A stretch of DNA of 64,000 nt from Burkholderiaceae bacterium 26 (GTDB lineage: Bacteria > Pseudomonadota > Gammaproteobacteria > Burkholderiales > Burkholderiaceae). Each line of letters opens with the position of its first letter. The stretch's first letter is position 1. The DNA lies in contig JYOB01000010.1 in assembly GCA_000955795.1 (NCBI GenBank), positions 666,590-730,589 of the forward strand. The letters are read 5' to 3'. Shown in pieces: positions 1 through 7,804 of the stretch. The translations under genes and the position numbers were made by a program. The notes under the pieces are model-generated. The model was not told the origin of the DNA. It worked only from the letters and a program-made list of their open reading frames with translations, and searched no databases.

Positions 1-402
1 CACAGGCACGGCAGGCGTCTCCACCGGTGGCAACGCCTCGACCACGATCGGCAGCGCCTCAACGGCAGCGGCCTCCACGTTGGCGGGCACAGCAAACGTT
101 CCACCTTTGATTTCAGCCATCTGCCGGCGCAGCAGCGATACCTCGTGCTCAAGCTGCGCCACACGTTCCTGCAGCGTGGCAGGCTGTGGCGACACGGCAG
201 CCTGCGCGGGCGCGTGGCCCTGCGCAGCGCCGGCTGCGCCCGGCACGTCGGGCGGATTTGCCCACTGCGCGCTGGCCCGCTTGTCCATGTACAAAATCAG
301 CGATGCCAGTCCCAGACCGACCAACGCCCCAAAGAACGCCCCGACGACGCCCCCCGACAGGCCCCCAAGCAGCAGGCCCACGATTCCGAATATCCAACGC
401 AT
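1..402 (-). CDS. DUF2339-type membrane protein, N-terminal part (runs off window)
   Basis: The reading frame is open from an ATG at 402 to the window edge, 134 codons without a stop. It opens with a glycine-rich hydrophobic segment of about 30 residues (MRWIFGIVGLLLGGLSGG), probably one or two membrane passes. A Pro/Ala-rich linker follows, then a short heptad stretch (LQERVAQLEHEVSLLRRQM) that looks like a coiled coil. This opening is typical of large multi-pass DUF2339 inner-membrane proteins, whose function is unknown. The polytopic body lies outside the window, so the family call rests on the N-terminus alone. A weak purine-rich Shine-Dalgarno precedes the ATG. Confidence 0.6.
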   Translation of the reverse strand, partial: MRWIFGIVGLLLGGLSGGVVGAFFGALVGLGLASLILYMDKRASAQWANPPDVPGAAGAAQGHAPAQAAVSPQPATLQERVAQLEHEVSLLRRQMAEIKGGTFAVPANVEAAAVEALPIVVEALPPVETPAVPV

Positions 403-573
403 CGTTCTGATTGTCCTGTTTGGATAGGAAAAATATGCGCCGAATAGCGCACGCACCGCTCGTATACCGCAAACCGCCGCCGTTGGGAATGCGCCAGGCC
501 AATGCCGTCAGCTTCACCGGCCCGTGCGACAATGCGCGCTTTGCCAAAAACGGCCCATCCACCGACCACCCGC

Positions 574-1125
574 ATGGCCCTGAAATCCACGATCTACAAG
601 GTCGATCTGCAGATCGCCGACATGGATCGCCACTACTACGCCAATCACGCGCTGACCGTCGCCCGCCACCCCAGCGAAAACGACGAGCGCATGATGGTGC
701 GCGTGCTCGCCTTCGCCCGCCACGCCAGTGAAACGCTTGCCTTCACGCGCGGCCTGTCCGAGCCTGACGAACCCGAACTCTGGCAGCGCGACCTGACCGA
801 CGCCATCGAGCTGTGGATCGACCTCGGCAACCCCGACGACACCCGCATCCGCAAGGCCAGCAACCGCGCCGAACAAGTCGCCGTCTATACATATAGCGGC
901 AACGCAAGCCGCGTGTGGTGGCAACAAATCGAGACCAAGATCACGCGCTTTGCCAACGTGTCGGTGTACGAGGTTGCTGCGGACACCGTGGCCGCGCTGG
1001 CCGCCATGGTGGAACGCACCATGCGTCTGCAAGTCACCATCCAGGACGGCGACATCTGGATCGCCAACGACGCCGACAACGTCCACGTCCAGCTCGAAAC
1101 GCTCAAGGCCGCGGACGCCGCCTGA
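574..1125 (+). CDS. yaeQ: YaeQ family protein
   Basis: A 183-residue soluble protein starting MALKSTIYKVDLQIADMD, the conserved opening of YaeQ. The family has a PD-(D/E)XK nuclease-like fold and was linked historically to suppression of RfaH loss; its biochemical role is unsettled. The centre carries the conserved block around residues 85-125 with an IRKASNRAE motif followed by VYTYSG and WW. Length matches the family (about 180 residues), which favours the ATG at 574 over the in-frame ATG at 502. No strong Shine-Dalgarno is visible. It lies 42 bases upstream of the FKBP gene on the same strand and could share its transcript. Confidence 0.85.
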   Translation: MALKSTIYKVDLQIADMDRHYYANHALTVARHPSENDERMMVRVLAFARHASETLAFTRGLSEPDEPELWQRDLTDAIELWIDLGNPDDTRIRKASNRAEQVAVYTYSGNASRVWWQQIETKITRFANVSVYEVAADTVAALAAMVERTMRLQVTIQDGDIWIANDADNVHVQLETLKAADAA

Positions 1126-1167
1126 GCCCTTTCCCCTCATCACCCACGCCACTCCACGAGGCTCATC

Positions 1168-1521
1168 ATGACCATCGAAACCACCGCAAGCGGCCTGCAA
1201 TACGAGGATGTCGTCGTCGGCGACGGCGCTGAAGCCACGGCCGGCAAATACGTCACCGTGCACTACACCGGCTGGCTCTACGAAAACGGCCAGGCCGGCA
1301 AGAAATTCGACTCCAGCAAAGACCGTAACGACCCCTTCGCCTTCCACCTGGGTGGCGGCATGGTCATCAAGGGCTGGGACGAAGGCGTTCAAGGCATGAA
1401 GGTCGGCGGCACGCGCAAGCTGATCATCCCGGCGGCCCTGGGCTATGGCGCACGCGGCGCAGGCGGCGTGATCCCCCCGAACGCAACGTTGCTTTTTGAG
1501 GTCGATCTGCTGGAAGTTTGA
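1168..1521 (+). CDS. FKBP-type peptidyl-prolyl cis-trans isomerase
   Basis: A 117-residue, single-domain FKBP with no signal peptide, so a cytoplasmic prolyl isomerase. The FKBP core is complete: VHYTGWLYENG near residue 31, a DSS turn, FHLGGGMVIKGWDEGVQGM around residue 60, and the C-terminal GYGARGAGGVIPPNATLLFEVDLLEV-type strand, which forms the FK506-binding pocket in characterised members. Size matches the minimal FKBP12-like class. An AGGCTCATC stretch upstream of the ATG is a modest ribosome site. The tRNA-Cys gene lies 64 bases downstream. Client proteins cannot be inferred from sequence. Confidence 0.93.
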   Translation: MTIETTASGLQYEDVVVGDGAEATAGKYVTVHYTGWLYENGQAGKKFDSSKDRNDPFAFHLGGGMVIKGWDEGVQGMKVGGTRKLIIPAALGYGARGAGGVIPPNATLLFEVDLLEV

Positions 1522-1585
1522 TCCTGCGCTAGAATCCGCCCCGGCTTGCGATGCATCACGCGGTGCATCGCAAGCCGCCTCCCTC

Positions 1586-1661
1586 GGCGGGGTGGCAGAG
1601 TGGTCAATGCTGCGGCTTGCAAAGCCGTATAAGACGGTTCAATTCCGATCCCCCGCCTCCA
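1586..1661 (+). tRNA. tRNA-Cys (anticodon GCA)
   Basis: The sequence folds as a cloverleaf. The acceptor stem pairs GGCGGGG at the 5' end with CCCCGCC near the 3' end, followed by a T discriminator and an encoded CCA. The anticodon loop TTGCAAA presents GCA, which reads cysteine codons UGC/UGU. The T-arm contains the GGTTCAATTCC element. The gene stands alone; no adjacent tRNA or integrase gene is present. Confidence 0.95.
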
Positions 1662-1797
1662 GTTTTCCGGCTGCGCATGCTTCACCGTTGCGGCCGCGCC
1701 ATAGTCAAACGTCCCCCGAGCATCGCAACGCCCTGTTTCCGGGCCATCGGCCGTCCGCCCGCGTGACCACTCGTAACGATTGCTCTATGCTTGCGAC

Positions 1798-2547
1798 ATG
1801 GCCGTCACCCGAGAGGATCTCGAACAGAACCGGTTGCGCGCCGCCCTGGGTGATTCGCCCGTCGCGTCGTCGTTGCTGACCGAGGCTGCGCTGGAAGCGT
1901 CGCTTGCATCGACGCTCGCGCGGTTGTCGGCTGCGCACGGCGAATGCCAGGACGCCTGGGTGTTCGGCTACGGCTCGCTCATCTGGAACCCGATGATCTT
2001 CCACACCGAGGCCGCCCGCGCCACGGTGCGCGGCTATCACCGCGGCTTCTATCTCTATTCCCGTATCAATCGCGGCACTTGGGACAACCCCGGGCTCGTG
2101 CTTGGCCTGGACCGTGGCGGCAGCTGCCGTGGCGTGGCTTTCCGCGTTCCGCGCGAGCATGCCGAGCATGAATTCCGGGTGCTCTGGCGCCGCGAGATGC
2201 TGACCGGCGCGTACCTCCCCCGCTGGCTGCCCACCGAAATCAATGGCCGACGCGTCATGGCGCTGGCTTTTGTCATGAACCGCGCACACGAGGCCTATGC
2301 CGGCCGGCTGCCCGACGAACGCGTGGTCGGTTGCCTGCGCGAGGCGGTCGGGCTGTACGGCCCGGCACGCGAATACCTGCAGCGCACGCTGATCGGCCTG
2401 GCCAGCAATGGGCTGCACGATCCGTATCTGGACCGCCTGTGGTCGCGCCTGCAGGAGACCGACGCAGCAAACGCCCCCTCCGCCACAACCGACGCAACGG
2501 ACGTAACCGACACCGCACCGCTGCCCGATCCCTACCTCAGCGCCTGA
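1798..2547 (+). CDS. ChaC-like gamma-glutamylcyclotransferase
   Basis: A 249-residue protein of the ChaC / glutathione-specific gamma-glutamylcyclotransferase family, which cleaves the gamma-glutamyl group from glutathione as 5-oxoproline. The diagnostic VFGYGSLIWNP motif sits near residue 56. It is followed by conserved blocks GYHRGFYLYS and RGTWDNPGLVLGL, and by the region WRREMLTGAYLPRW containing the conserved glutamate. The last 30 residues are a Thr/Ala/Asp-rich tail of low complexity. The ATG at 1798 is chosen because the family begins close to MAVTREDL; an in-frame ATG lies 18 bases upstream. An ankyrin protein starts 11 bases after its stop, so the two may be co-transcribed. Confidence 0.88.
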   Translation: MAVTREDLEQNRLRAALGDSPVASSLLTEAALEASLASTLARLSAAHGECQDAWVFGYGSLIWNPMIFHTEAARATVRGYHRGFYLYSRINRGTWDNPGLVLGLDRGGSCRGVAFRVPREHAEHEFRVLWRREMLTGAYLPRWLPTEINGRRVMALAFVMNRAHEAYAGRLPDERVVGCLREAVGLYGPAREYLQRTLIGLASNGLHDPYLDRLWSRLQETDAANAPSATTDATDVTDTAPLPDPYLSA

Positions 2548-2558
2548 ACCCGCCCGCC

Positions 2559-3353
2559 ATGCTCATCGCTCCGCACCCCGCGATCAACCAGCTCATCGGC
2601 GTCATGCTGGGGATGGCACTGGCCGTGGGCGACATGGCCAATGCGTGGCAGGAGCAGCATCTGCCGATCGTGCATGTTGCAGCCAACGCCAGCACCAAAG
2701 TGGCACCCGGCGCGGCACGTGCGCCCGACGCCCGCCCCGTCCGCCACAGCGACCCCGCCACGCGTGACCGCGACCTGATTCTGGCCGCGCAGGCCGGAAA
2801 CACCATGGCAATCCAGTCGTTGCTGGCCGAAGGTGCCAGCCTCAAGGCGCGTGATGCCGACGGCCGCACCGCGCTCATCGCCGCCGTCATGGCGCACATG
2901 GGTGCGGCGGCACGCTTGCTCATCCAGGCCGGTGCCGACGTCAACCTGCAGGACAACACGCAGAACAGCGCCTTCCTGCTCGCTGCCATCCAGGGCGATG
3001 CGGAAACGGTGCGCCTGGCCCTCTCGCACGGTGCCAACCTGCGCGCCACCAACGCTGACGGCGACACCGCGCTCATCCCGGCGGCGCGCCGTGGCTACGT
3101 GGAAGTCGTCAACGAACTCGTGAAGGCGGGCGTACCGCCCGATGCCACCAACAACCTGGGCCTGACCGCGCTGATCGAAGCCGTGGCCCTGGGCGATGGC
3201 AGCGACAAATACGAGAAGACCGTGCAACTCCTGCTCGACGGCGGCGCCGACCCGAACCTGGCCGACCGCGGGGGCGTCACGCCGATGCGGCATGCGCGTC
3301 AGCGTGGCTTCCACGGCATCGGCGCCCTTCTGTTCAAGGCGCGCGGACATTGA
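2559..3353 (+). CDS. Ankyrin-repeat protein with probable export signal
   Basis: A 264-residue protein. The first 30 residues contain a hydrophobic stretch (LIGVMLGMALAV) ending at ANA, which could be a signal peptide cleavage site. About five ankyrin-type repeats fill residues 70-260, recognisable from DGRTALIAAVMAHMGAA, GADVNLQDN, DGDTALIPAARRGYVEVV and GGADPNLADRGGVTPM. Ankyrin repeats mediate protein-protein contacts; the partner is unknown. Bacterial periplasmic ankyrin proteins are sometimes linked to oxidative stress defence, but nothing here proves that. It follows the ChaC gene by 11 bases and is followed directly by a strong terminator. Confidence 0.8.
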   Translation: MLIAPHPAINQLIGVMLGMALAVGDMANAWQEQHLPIVHVAANASTKVAPGAARAPDARPVRHSDPATRDRDLILAAQAGNTMAIQSLLAEGASLKARDADGRTALIAAVMAHMGAAARLLIQAGADVNLQDNTQNSAFLLAAIQGDAETVRLALSHGANLRATNADGDTALIPAARRGYVEVVNELVKAGVPPDATNNLGLTALIEAVALGDGSDKYEKTVQLLLDGGADPNLADRGGVTPMRHARQRGFHGIGALLFKARGH

Positions 3354-3354
3354 A

Positions 3355-3380
3355 AAAGGGGCCACTCAGGCCCCTTTCTC
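3355..3380 (+). terminator. Rho-independent terminator after the ankyrin gene
   Basis: A nine-base perfect stem AAAGGGGCC / GGCCCCTTT with an ACTCA loop begins two bases after the ankyrin stop codon. The A-rich 5' arm and T-rich 3' arm let it act in both directions, so it could also end the convergent acyl-CoA ligase transcript. Confidence 0.8.
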
Positions 3381-3402
3381 TTGATGCACTCTGATGCCCT
3401 CT

Positions 3403-5109
3403 TTAGGCTGCCGCCGGTTTCTCGGCTGCGTCGTTCCTGGCGTTTTCCTGCTCCTGCAGCGTCCGCCACATCACCTTGCCCGTGCCGGATTTGGGTAGCG
3501 CATCCACAAACTCCACCACGCGCGGGTACTTGTAGGCGGCCATGTTGTCGCGCGCCCAGTTGATGATGTCGTCTTCGGTGGTCTTGCCCTTGGCGTGGGC
3601 CTTGAGCACCACCACCGCCTTGACCGACTCGCCGCGATACGCATCGCGCGTGCCGATGATGCAGGCCTCCTGCACGTCGGGATGCTTGTACAGCAGGCTT
3701 TCCACCTCGGCCGGCCAGACCTTGAAGCCTGACGCATTGATCATGCGTTTCAGGCGATCGGTGAGGAAGAAGTAGCCGTCTTCGTCCATCCTGCCGAGGT
3801 CGCCCGTGCGGAAGAAGCGCTTGCCTTCGAACTCGATGAAGACTTCGGCACTGGCCTGCGGCTTGCCCCAGTAACCCAGGAAGACTTGCGGGCCGCTGAC
3901 GATGATTTCACCCACCTCGCCAATCGGCAGCTCCTGCAGCGTCTGCGGATCGACGATGCGGGCGTCGGTGTTGAATACGGGAATGCCCAGGCACTGCTGC
4001 TTGGCCCGATCCGCCGGGTTGCTGTGCGTAGGCGCGATCGTTTCCGACAGGCCGTAGCCTTCCTGGTACGCGAGGTTGAAATCCTTCAGCAGCCGCTCGG
4101 CCACAGCCTGCGGCATCGCCGCGCCGCCGCCGCCGATGTAGGCCAGGCTCGACAGGTCGAACTCCGCCAGCTGCGGGCTCGCCAGGAAGTCGATCACCAT
4201 GGTCGGGATGTTCGTCCAATGCGTGATTTTGTAGCGCGAGATCAGCCGCCCTGCCACCTCGCGATCCCAGCGCGGCAGCATCACGACCGTGGAGCCCATG
4301 TAGATCGGTGCGTTCATGCCGTACTGCATGCCGGTCACATGGAACAGCGGAATGATCGACAGACTCACGCCTTCCTTGGTCGAACTCGACCACATCGAAC
4401 CACCGACGATGTTGTGCATGACCGTGCGATGCGGGTGCATGCAGCCCTTCGGGAAACCCGTCGTGCCCGACGTGTATGGCATCACTGCCAGGTCGTCCGG
4501 TCCGGCGGTATGCGGGCCGGGCACGAGGCGCTGCGCGAGCGCATCGTTCCATGCAACGGCACCGGGCTGCGCCGGATGCTGCGCGGTGATCCACGCGGGG
4601 GGTGCATCTTCGGGATATTCGTACTGGGCCGGCAGAGCATCGGCGTACGACGTGACCAGCAGATGCTGGGTGCGTTGCGCCTCCGGCAGCTCGGCGTTGG
4701 CCGTGGTCACGTTGACGGCCAGATCTGCACTGCAAATGACCGTGGCCGCGCCCGCATCGGTGATGTAGTGCTTGAATTCTTCCGGCCGGTTCATCGGATT
4801 GACCGGCACGACCACCGCATCGGCGCGCAGGATGCCGTAATACGCGGCCATGAACTGCGGACAGTTCTGCATGTACAGCAACACGCGGTCGCCCTTCTGC
4901 ACCCCCGCCACCTGCTGCAACCAGCCCGCCACGGCCACCGCATCGTCGTGCAACTCACGGAAGGTGGTGTGGCGACCGTAAAAGATGATCGCGTCCTTGT
5001 CTGGATAGCGTCGGGCAGACACTTCCAGGTTGTACCAAAGGCTCGTATGCGGCGAGCTGATGTTGTGCGGCAAACGTCGGGGCCAGAACTGGAAGTGCGG
5101 TCGTGTCAT
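3403..5109 (-). CDS. Long-chain fatty-acid-CoA ligase / AMP-dependent synthetase
   Basis: A 568-residue member of the ANL adenylate-forming superfamily, which activates a carboxylic acid with ATP and then transfers it to CoA. The core motifs are present in order: YTSGTTGFPKG (A3, phosphate loop) near residue 212, QEGYGLSET (A5) near residue 340, FFRTGDLGRMDEDGYFF (A7) near residue 440, DRLKRMINASGFKVWPAEVE (A8 hinge), and PKSGTGKVMWR (A10 catalytic lysine) near the C-terminus. Overall resemblance is to medium/long-chain acyl-CoA ligases, but substrate length cannot be read from sequence. It is monocistronic, with a palindrome about 50 bases upstream suggesting a repressor site. Confidence 0.88.
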   Translation of the reverse strand: MTRPHFQFWPRRLPHNISSPHTSLWYNLEVSARRYPDKDAIIFYGRHTTFRELHDDAVAVAGWLQQVAGVQKGDRVLLYMQNCPQFMAAYYGILRADAVVVPVNPMNRPEEFKHYITDAGAATVICSADLAVNVTTANAELPEAQRTQHLLVTSYADALPAQYEYPEDAPPAWITAQHPAQPGAVAWNDALAQRLVPGPHTAGPDDLAVMPYTSGTTGFPKGCMHPHRTVMHNIVGGSMWSSSTKEGVSLSIIPLFHVTGMQYGMNAPIYMGSTVVMLPRWDREVAGRLISRYKITHWTNIPTMVIDFLASPQLAEFDLSSLAYIGGGGAAMPQAVAERLLKDFNLAYQEGYGLSETIAPTHSNPADRAKQQCLGIPVFNTDARIVDPQTLQELPIGEVGEIIVSGPQVFLGYWGKPQASAEVFIEFEGKRFFRTGDLGRMDEDGYFFLTDRLKRMINASGFKVWPAEVESLLYKHPDVQEACIIGTRDAYRGESVKAVVVLKAHAKGKTTEDDIINWARDNMAAYKYPRVVEFVDALPKSGTGKVMWRTLQEQENARNDAAEKPAAA

Positions 5110-5155
5110 GCCATGTCTCCGTGAATCTGTGTGTTGTTTTTACCGGATGGTATCC

Positions 5156-5167
5156 GAACGATCGTTC
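5156..5167. promoter_or_regulatory. Perfect palindrome upstream of the acyl-CoA ligase, candidate TetR-type operator
   Basis: GAACGATCGTTC is a perfect 12-base palindrome located 47-58 bases upstream of the ligase ATG, in the space shared with the divergent thioredoxin gene. TetR-family regulators of acyl-CoA metabolism often bind short palindromes with a CGNNCG-like centre. The position suits promoter control, but no regulator gene is adjacent, so the assignment is inference. Confidence 0.45.
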
Positions 5168-5319
5168 TATTTTCAACCATTGCTCTGACATACGTTATTG
5201 CGGCGGACAAAGGACGGGCAGATTGCCTAGAAACGGGCCGCCCCACCCCCAAGTAAAATGCACGATACCTCTCGCCGGTGTGTGTACCGGCGCCATTGCC
5301 CCTCAGGAGAATCCCGACG

Positions 5320-6165
5320 ATGAGCGACATCACCTCGCAGAATTTCGCGCAAGAAGTGATCGAAACCTCTCGCCAGGTCCCGGTGCTAGTTGATTTCTGG
5401 GCGCCATGGTGCGGTCCGTGCCGCACATTGGGTCCGATGCTGGAAAAGCTGGAGGCTGAGTACGCCGGCAAATGGAAGCTCGCCAAGATCAACTCGGACG
5501 AAAACCCGGAGCTTTCCGCCCAGTTCCACGTGCGCAGCATCCCGTATGTGGTGGCGTTTGTGGATGGCAAACCGGTCGACCAGTTCGTCGGCGTCTTGCC
5601 CGAAGCGCAATTGCGCGCGTTCCTGGATCGCGTGATTCCGCAACCTGCAGAAATCGCCTATCGCGAAGGCCTGGCCGCAAGCCAAGCCGGCGAAACCACC
5701 CATGCGCGCGAAGCGTTCCAGAACGCGCTGGCATTCGACCCCGGCTTCGATGCCGCCCGCTTTGAACTGGTGAACCTCTTGCTGGACAGCGGCGACGCGC
5801 ATGCCGCGCAGGGTGAGTTCGCATTGCTTTCGCCCAAGGCGCCGCAGGACGAGCGCTATGCCCCGCTACAGACGCGGCTGAAGGCCACCGAACGGGCCGA
5901 TGCGCTCCCCGACGCCGGTGCCCTGCGCACGGTCGTGGAAGCGGAGCCCGGCAATCTGCAGGCGCGGCTCGATCTGGCGCAACAGTACATCGCCGGCCAG
6001 GATTACGAAGCGGCCCTGGAGCAATTGCTCGCCATCGTCGAGCGGGATCGCGCATTCCGTGATGACGTCGCCCGCAAGACGATGGTCTCGGTATTCGACA
6101 TGATGCGCGACGCGCCGCAGGCGGTTTCGCACTGGCGCCGGCAGCTGGCGTCCAAACTGAATTGA
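5320..6165 (+). CDS. cnoX: Thioredoxin-TPR co-chaperone (CnoX/YbbN type)
   Basis: A 281-residue cytoplasmic protein. An N-terminal thioredoxin domain (residues 1-110) carries a full WCGPC active site at residues 30-34 and the cis-proline motif SIPYVVAF. TPR-like helical repeats follow (residues 115-280), for example AQAGE-type and YIAGQDYEAALEQLLAI helices. This is the YbbN/CnoX architecture: a holdase that protects clients from overoxidation and hands them to GroEL or DnaK. E. coli CnoX has SQHC in place of CGPC, whereas this protein keeps both cysteines and so may also be a reductase. The ATG at 5320 is preceded by CAGGAG. A DsbA-like gene starts 9 bases downstream, so they are probably one operon. 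Confidence 0.88.
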   Translation: MSDITSQNFAQEVIETSRQVPVLVDFWAPWCGPCRTLGPMLEKLEAEYAGKWKLAKINSDENPELSAQFHVRSIPYVVAFVDGKPVDQFVGVLPEAQLRAFLDRVIPQPAEIAYREGLAASQAGETTHAREAFQNALAFDPGFDAARFELVNLLLDSGDAHAAQGEFALLSPKAPQDERYAPLQTRLKATERADALPDAGALRTVVEAEPGNLQARLDLAQQYIAGQDYEAALEQLLAIVERDRAFRDDVARKTMVSVFDMMRDAPQAVSHWRRQLASKLN

Positions 6166-6174
6166 GGAGCCGCC

Positions 6175-6840
6175 ATGCGACTGATCTATGTAGCCGATCC
6201 GATGTGTTCGTGGTGCTACGGCTTCGGCCCGCAGTTGGCTGACCTGCGCAAGCGGCTGGCCGATACCCTTGGCGCGCCGGTGCCCGTGACGCTCATCACC
6301 GGCGGCCTGCGCCCCGGCCAGCGCGAGCCGATGGCAGCGGACAAGCGCGACGAAATCCTCCACCACTGGCATGCCGTGGCCGAACGCAGCGGCATGCCGT
6401 TCGACCAGTCGCCCGAAGTGGCCATGCGCCGCGATGGCTTCGTCTACGACACCGAACCCGCCTGCCGCGCTGTTGTCATGGCGCGCGAGCACTGGGCGGA
6501 GGACGACGAGCGCGTGCTCACCGTCTTCCATGCCATCCAGCACGCCTTCTATGCCGAAGGCCGCGACACCACACAAGCCGACGTGCTGCGCGACGTTGCG
6601 CTCACCAATGGCGTTGAGGCGGCACACTTCGATGCAGTGTTCGACACGGATGCGCTGCGCGACGAAACGCGCGAAGACTTCCGCCTGTCGCGCCGCTGGG
6701 GCATAAGCGGCTTTCCCAGCCTGCTGGCCGAGCAAGGCGGCACGCTGTATCAGATCGGGCGTGGCTATGCGCCGTCGGTGGCGCTGTACACACGGGCGGT
6801 AGAAGTGCTGCAGCAGCATCCCGCACCGGACGCCGGCTAA
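6175..6840 (+). CDS. DsbA-family thioredoxin-fold oxidoreductase
   Basis: A 221-residue protein of the DsbA / 2-hydroxychromene-2-carboxylate isomerase clan. It has a CSWC active site at residues 11-14 just after the first strand (MRLIYVADPM), a long helical insertion, and a cis-proline loop GISGFPSLL near residue 180. There is no signal peptide, so it acts in the cytoplasm, unlike classical DsbA. It probably performs thiol-disulfide chemistry or a glutathione-dependent reaction; the substrate is unknown. It sits 9 bases after cnoX, which suggests joint expression in thiol homeostasis. Confidence 0.85.
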   Translation: MRLIYVADPMCSWCYGFGPQLADLRKRLADTLGAPVPVTLITGGLRPGQREPMAADKRDEILHHWHAVAERSGMPFDQSPEVAMRRDGFVYDTEPACRAVVMAREHWAEDDERVLTVFHAIQHAFYAEGRDTTQADVLRDVALTNGVEAAHFDAVFDTDALRDETREDFRLSRRWGISGFPSLLAEQGGTLYQIGRGYAPSVALYTRAVEVLQQHPAPDAG

Positions 6841-6921
6841 CACGTTTGCCCGACGTCAAACTGTGGCGAGGTGGCCGTCGCTTAAGCTGACCGCCTCGCC
6901 CATCCAATTCTTCAGCCTGCC

Positions 6922-7338
6922 ATGCCCGTGATCGAATGGTCCGAGGCGCTCCAACTCGGAGACGCCGCCACCGACGCCAACCACGCCGAGTTCTGCGCCC
7001 TGCTCAACGCCATTGCCGACGCTTCGGACGCCGAATTCATTCCCGCGCTCGACGCCTTCATCGACCACACCGAGCACCATTTCGGTGAAGAAAACGCGTG
7101 GATGGACGCCGCGGACTTCCCCCCGCGCTACTGCCACCGCGGTGAGCACGACAACGTGCTGGCGCTGTGCCGCGAAGTGCGCAAGCGCGCCGCCGCCGGC
7201 GAGATGGACTTGGGCCGACGCCTTGTGGCGGAACTGCCCGCCTGGTTTGCCCAGCATGTCGACGTGATGGATCGCATGATGACGACGTACCTGGCGCAAG
7301 TGGGCAACACCGTGCGCAACATCGAGCACGTCGACTGA
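6922..7338 (+). CDS. Bacteriohemerythrin
   Basis: A 138-residue single-domain hemerythrin, an oxygen-binding protein with a non-haem di-iron centre. The ligand pattern is visible: H21 in DANHAEF, H53 and E57 in HHFGEEN, H72 and H76 in CHRGEHD, and H112 plus D117 in AQHVDVMD. Length fits free-standing bacteriohemerythrins (about 130-150 residues), which are linked to oxygen supply or oxygen and iron sensing. No signal peptide. The ATG at 6922 follows CAGCCTGCC, a weak ribosome site. Flanked by thiol-redox genes on the same strand. Confidence 0.9.
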   Translation: MPVIEWSEALQLGDAATDANHAEFCALLNAIADASDAEFIPALDAFIDHTEHHFGEENAWMDAADFPPRYCHRGEHDNVLALCREVRKRAAAGEMDLGRRLVAELPAWFAQHVDVMDRMMTTYLAQVGNTVRNIEHVD

Positions 7339-7435
7339 ACGCGGGTTGTCGACCGGCGGTCTGGTGCCTAGAGTCAAAGTGGCCCTGCCCGCTGGCCTTC
7401 GTTGCGCGGGCGTCCACTCCACGCTGGGAGCGCCC

Positions 7436-7804
7436 ATGAAGATCGTCAACGATGCCTCGTTTCAATCCGATGTGATCGATGCCTCGCAACGCAACCCGGT
7501 GGTGGTGTGCTTTGCCGCAGAGTGGAGCCACCCGAGCCAGTCGGCCGTCGCCAGCCTCGAACAAATGGAGTCGAGCTACGCCGGACGCGCCACATTCGTC
7601 ACCATGGATTTCGACGAGAACCAGCACACCGCCGATCGATACGGCGTATCGGTCATGCCCGGTTTTGTGGTCTTTGCCGACAGCCAGCCGCGCGACGGGT
7701 GGTCGGGCGTGTATGCCGACGCCATCCGCGAGAAGCTTGATCAGGTCATCCCTCGATCAAGCAGCACGCCGTCAAACGCCGGCGATCGCACGCAGCGCCG
7801 TTGA
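7436..7804 (+). CDS. Thioredoxin-fold protein lacking both active-site cysteines
   Basis: A 122-residue thioredoxin-like protein with the usual order of elements: an N-terminal helix, VVVCFAAEW strand, active-site turn, central strand FVTMDFDEN, cis-proline loop SVMPGFVVFADS, and a C-terminal helix. Where thioredoxins have WCGPC this protein has WSHPS (residues 30-34), so both redox cysteines are serine. The only cysteine is C25 in the preceding strand. Disulfide exchange is therefore unlikely; a binding or chaperone role is an inference. The basic tail after residue 105 is disordered-looking. Its 3' end overlaps the convergent tcdA gene by 33 bases. The ATG at 7436 is chosen because it begins the fold. 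Confidence 0.75.
   Translation: MKIVNDASFQSDVIDASQRNPVVVCFAAEWSHPSQSAVASLEQMESSYAGRATFVTMDFDENQHTADRYGVSVMPGFVVFADSQPRDGWSGVYADAIREKLDQVIPRSSSTPSNAGDRTQRR

Noticed and set aside
3886-5124. 412-codon open frame antisense to the acyl-CoA ligase
   Set aside because: Arg/His-rich shadow frame with no recognisable domain; the ligase on the other strand has all its motifs.
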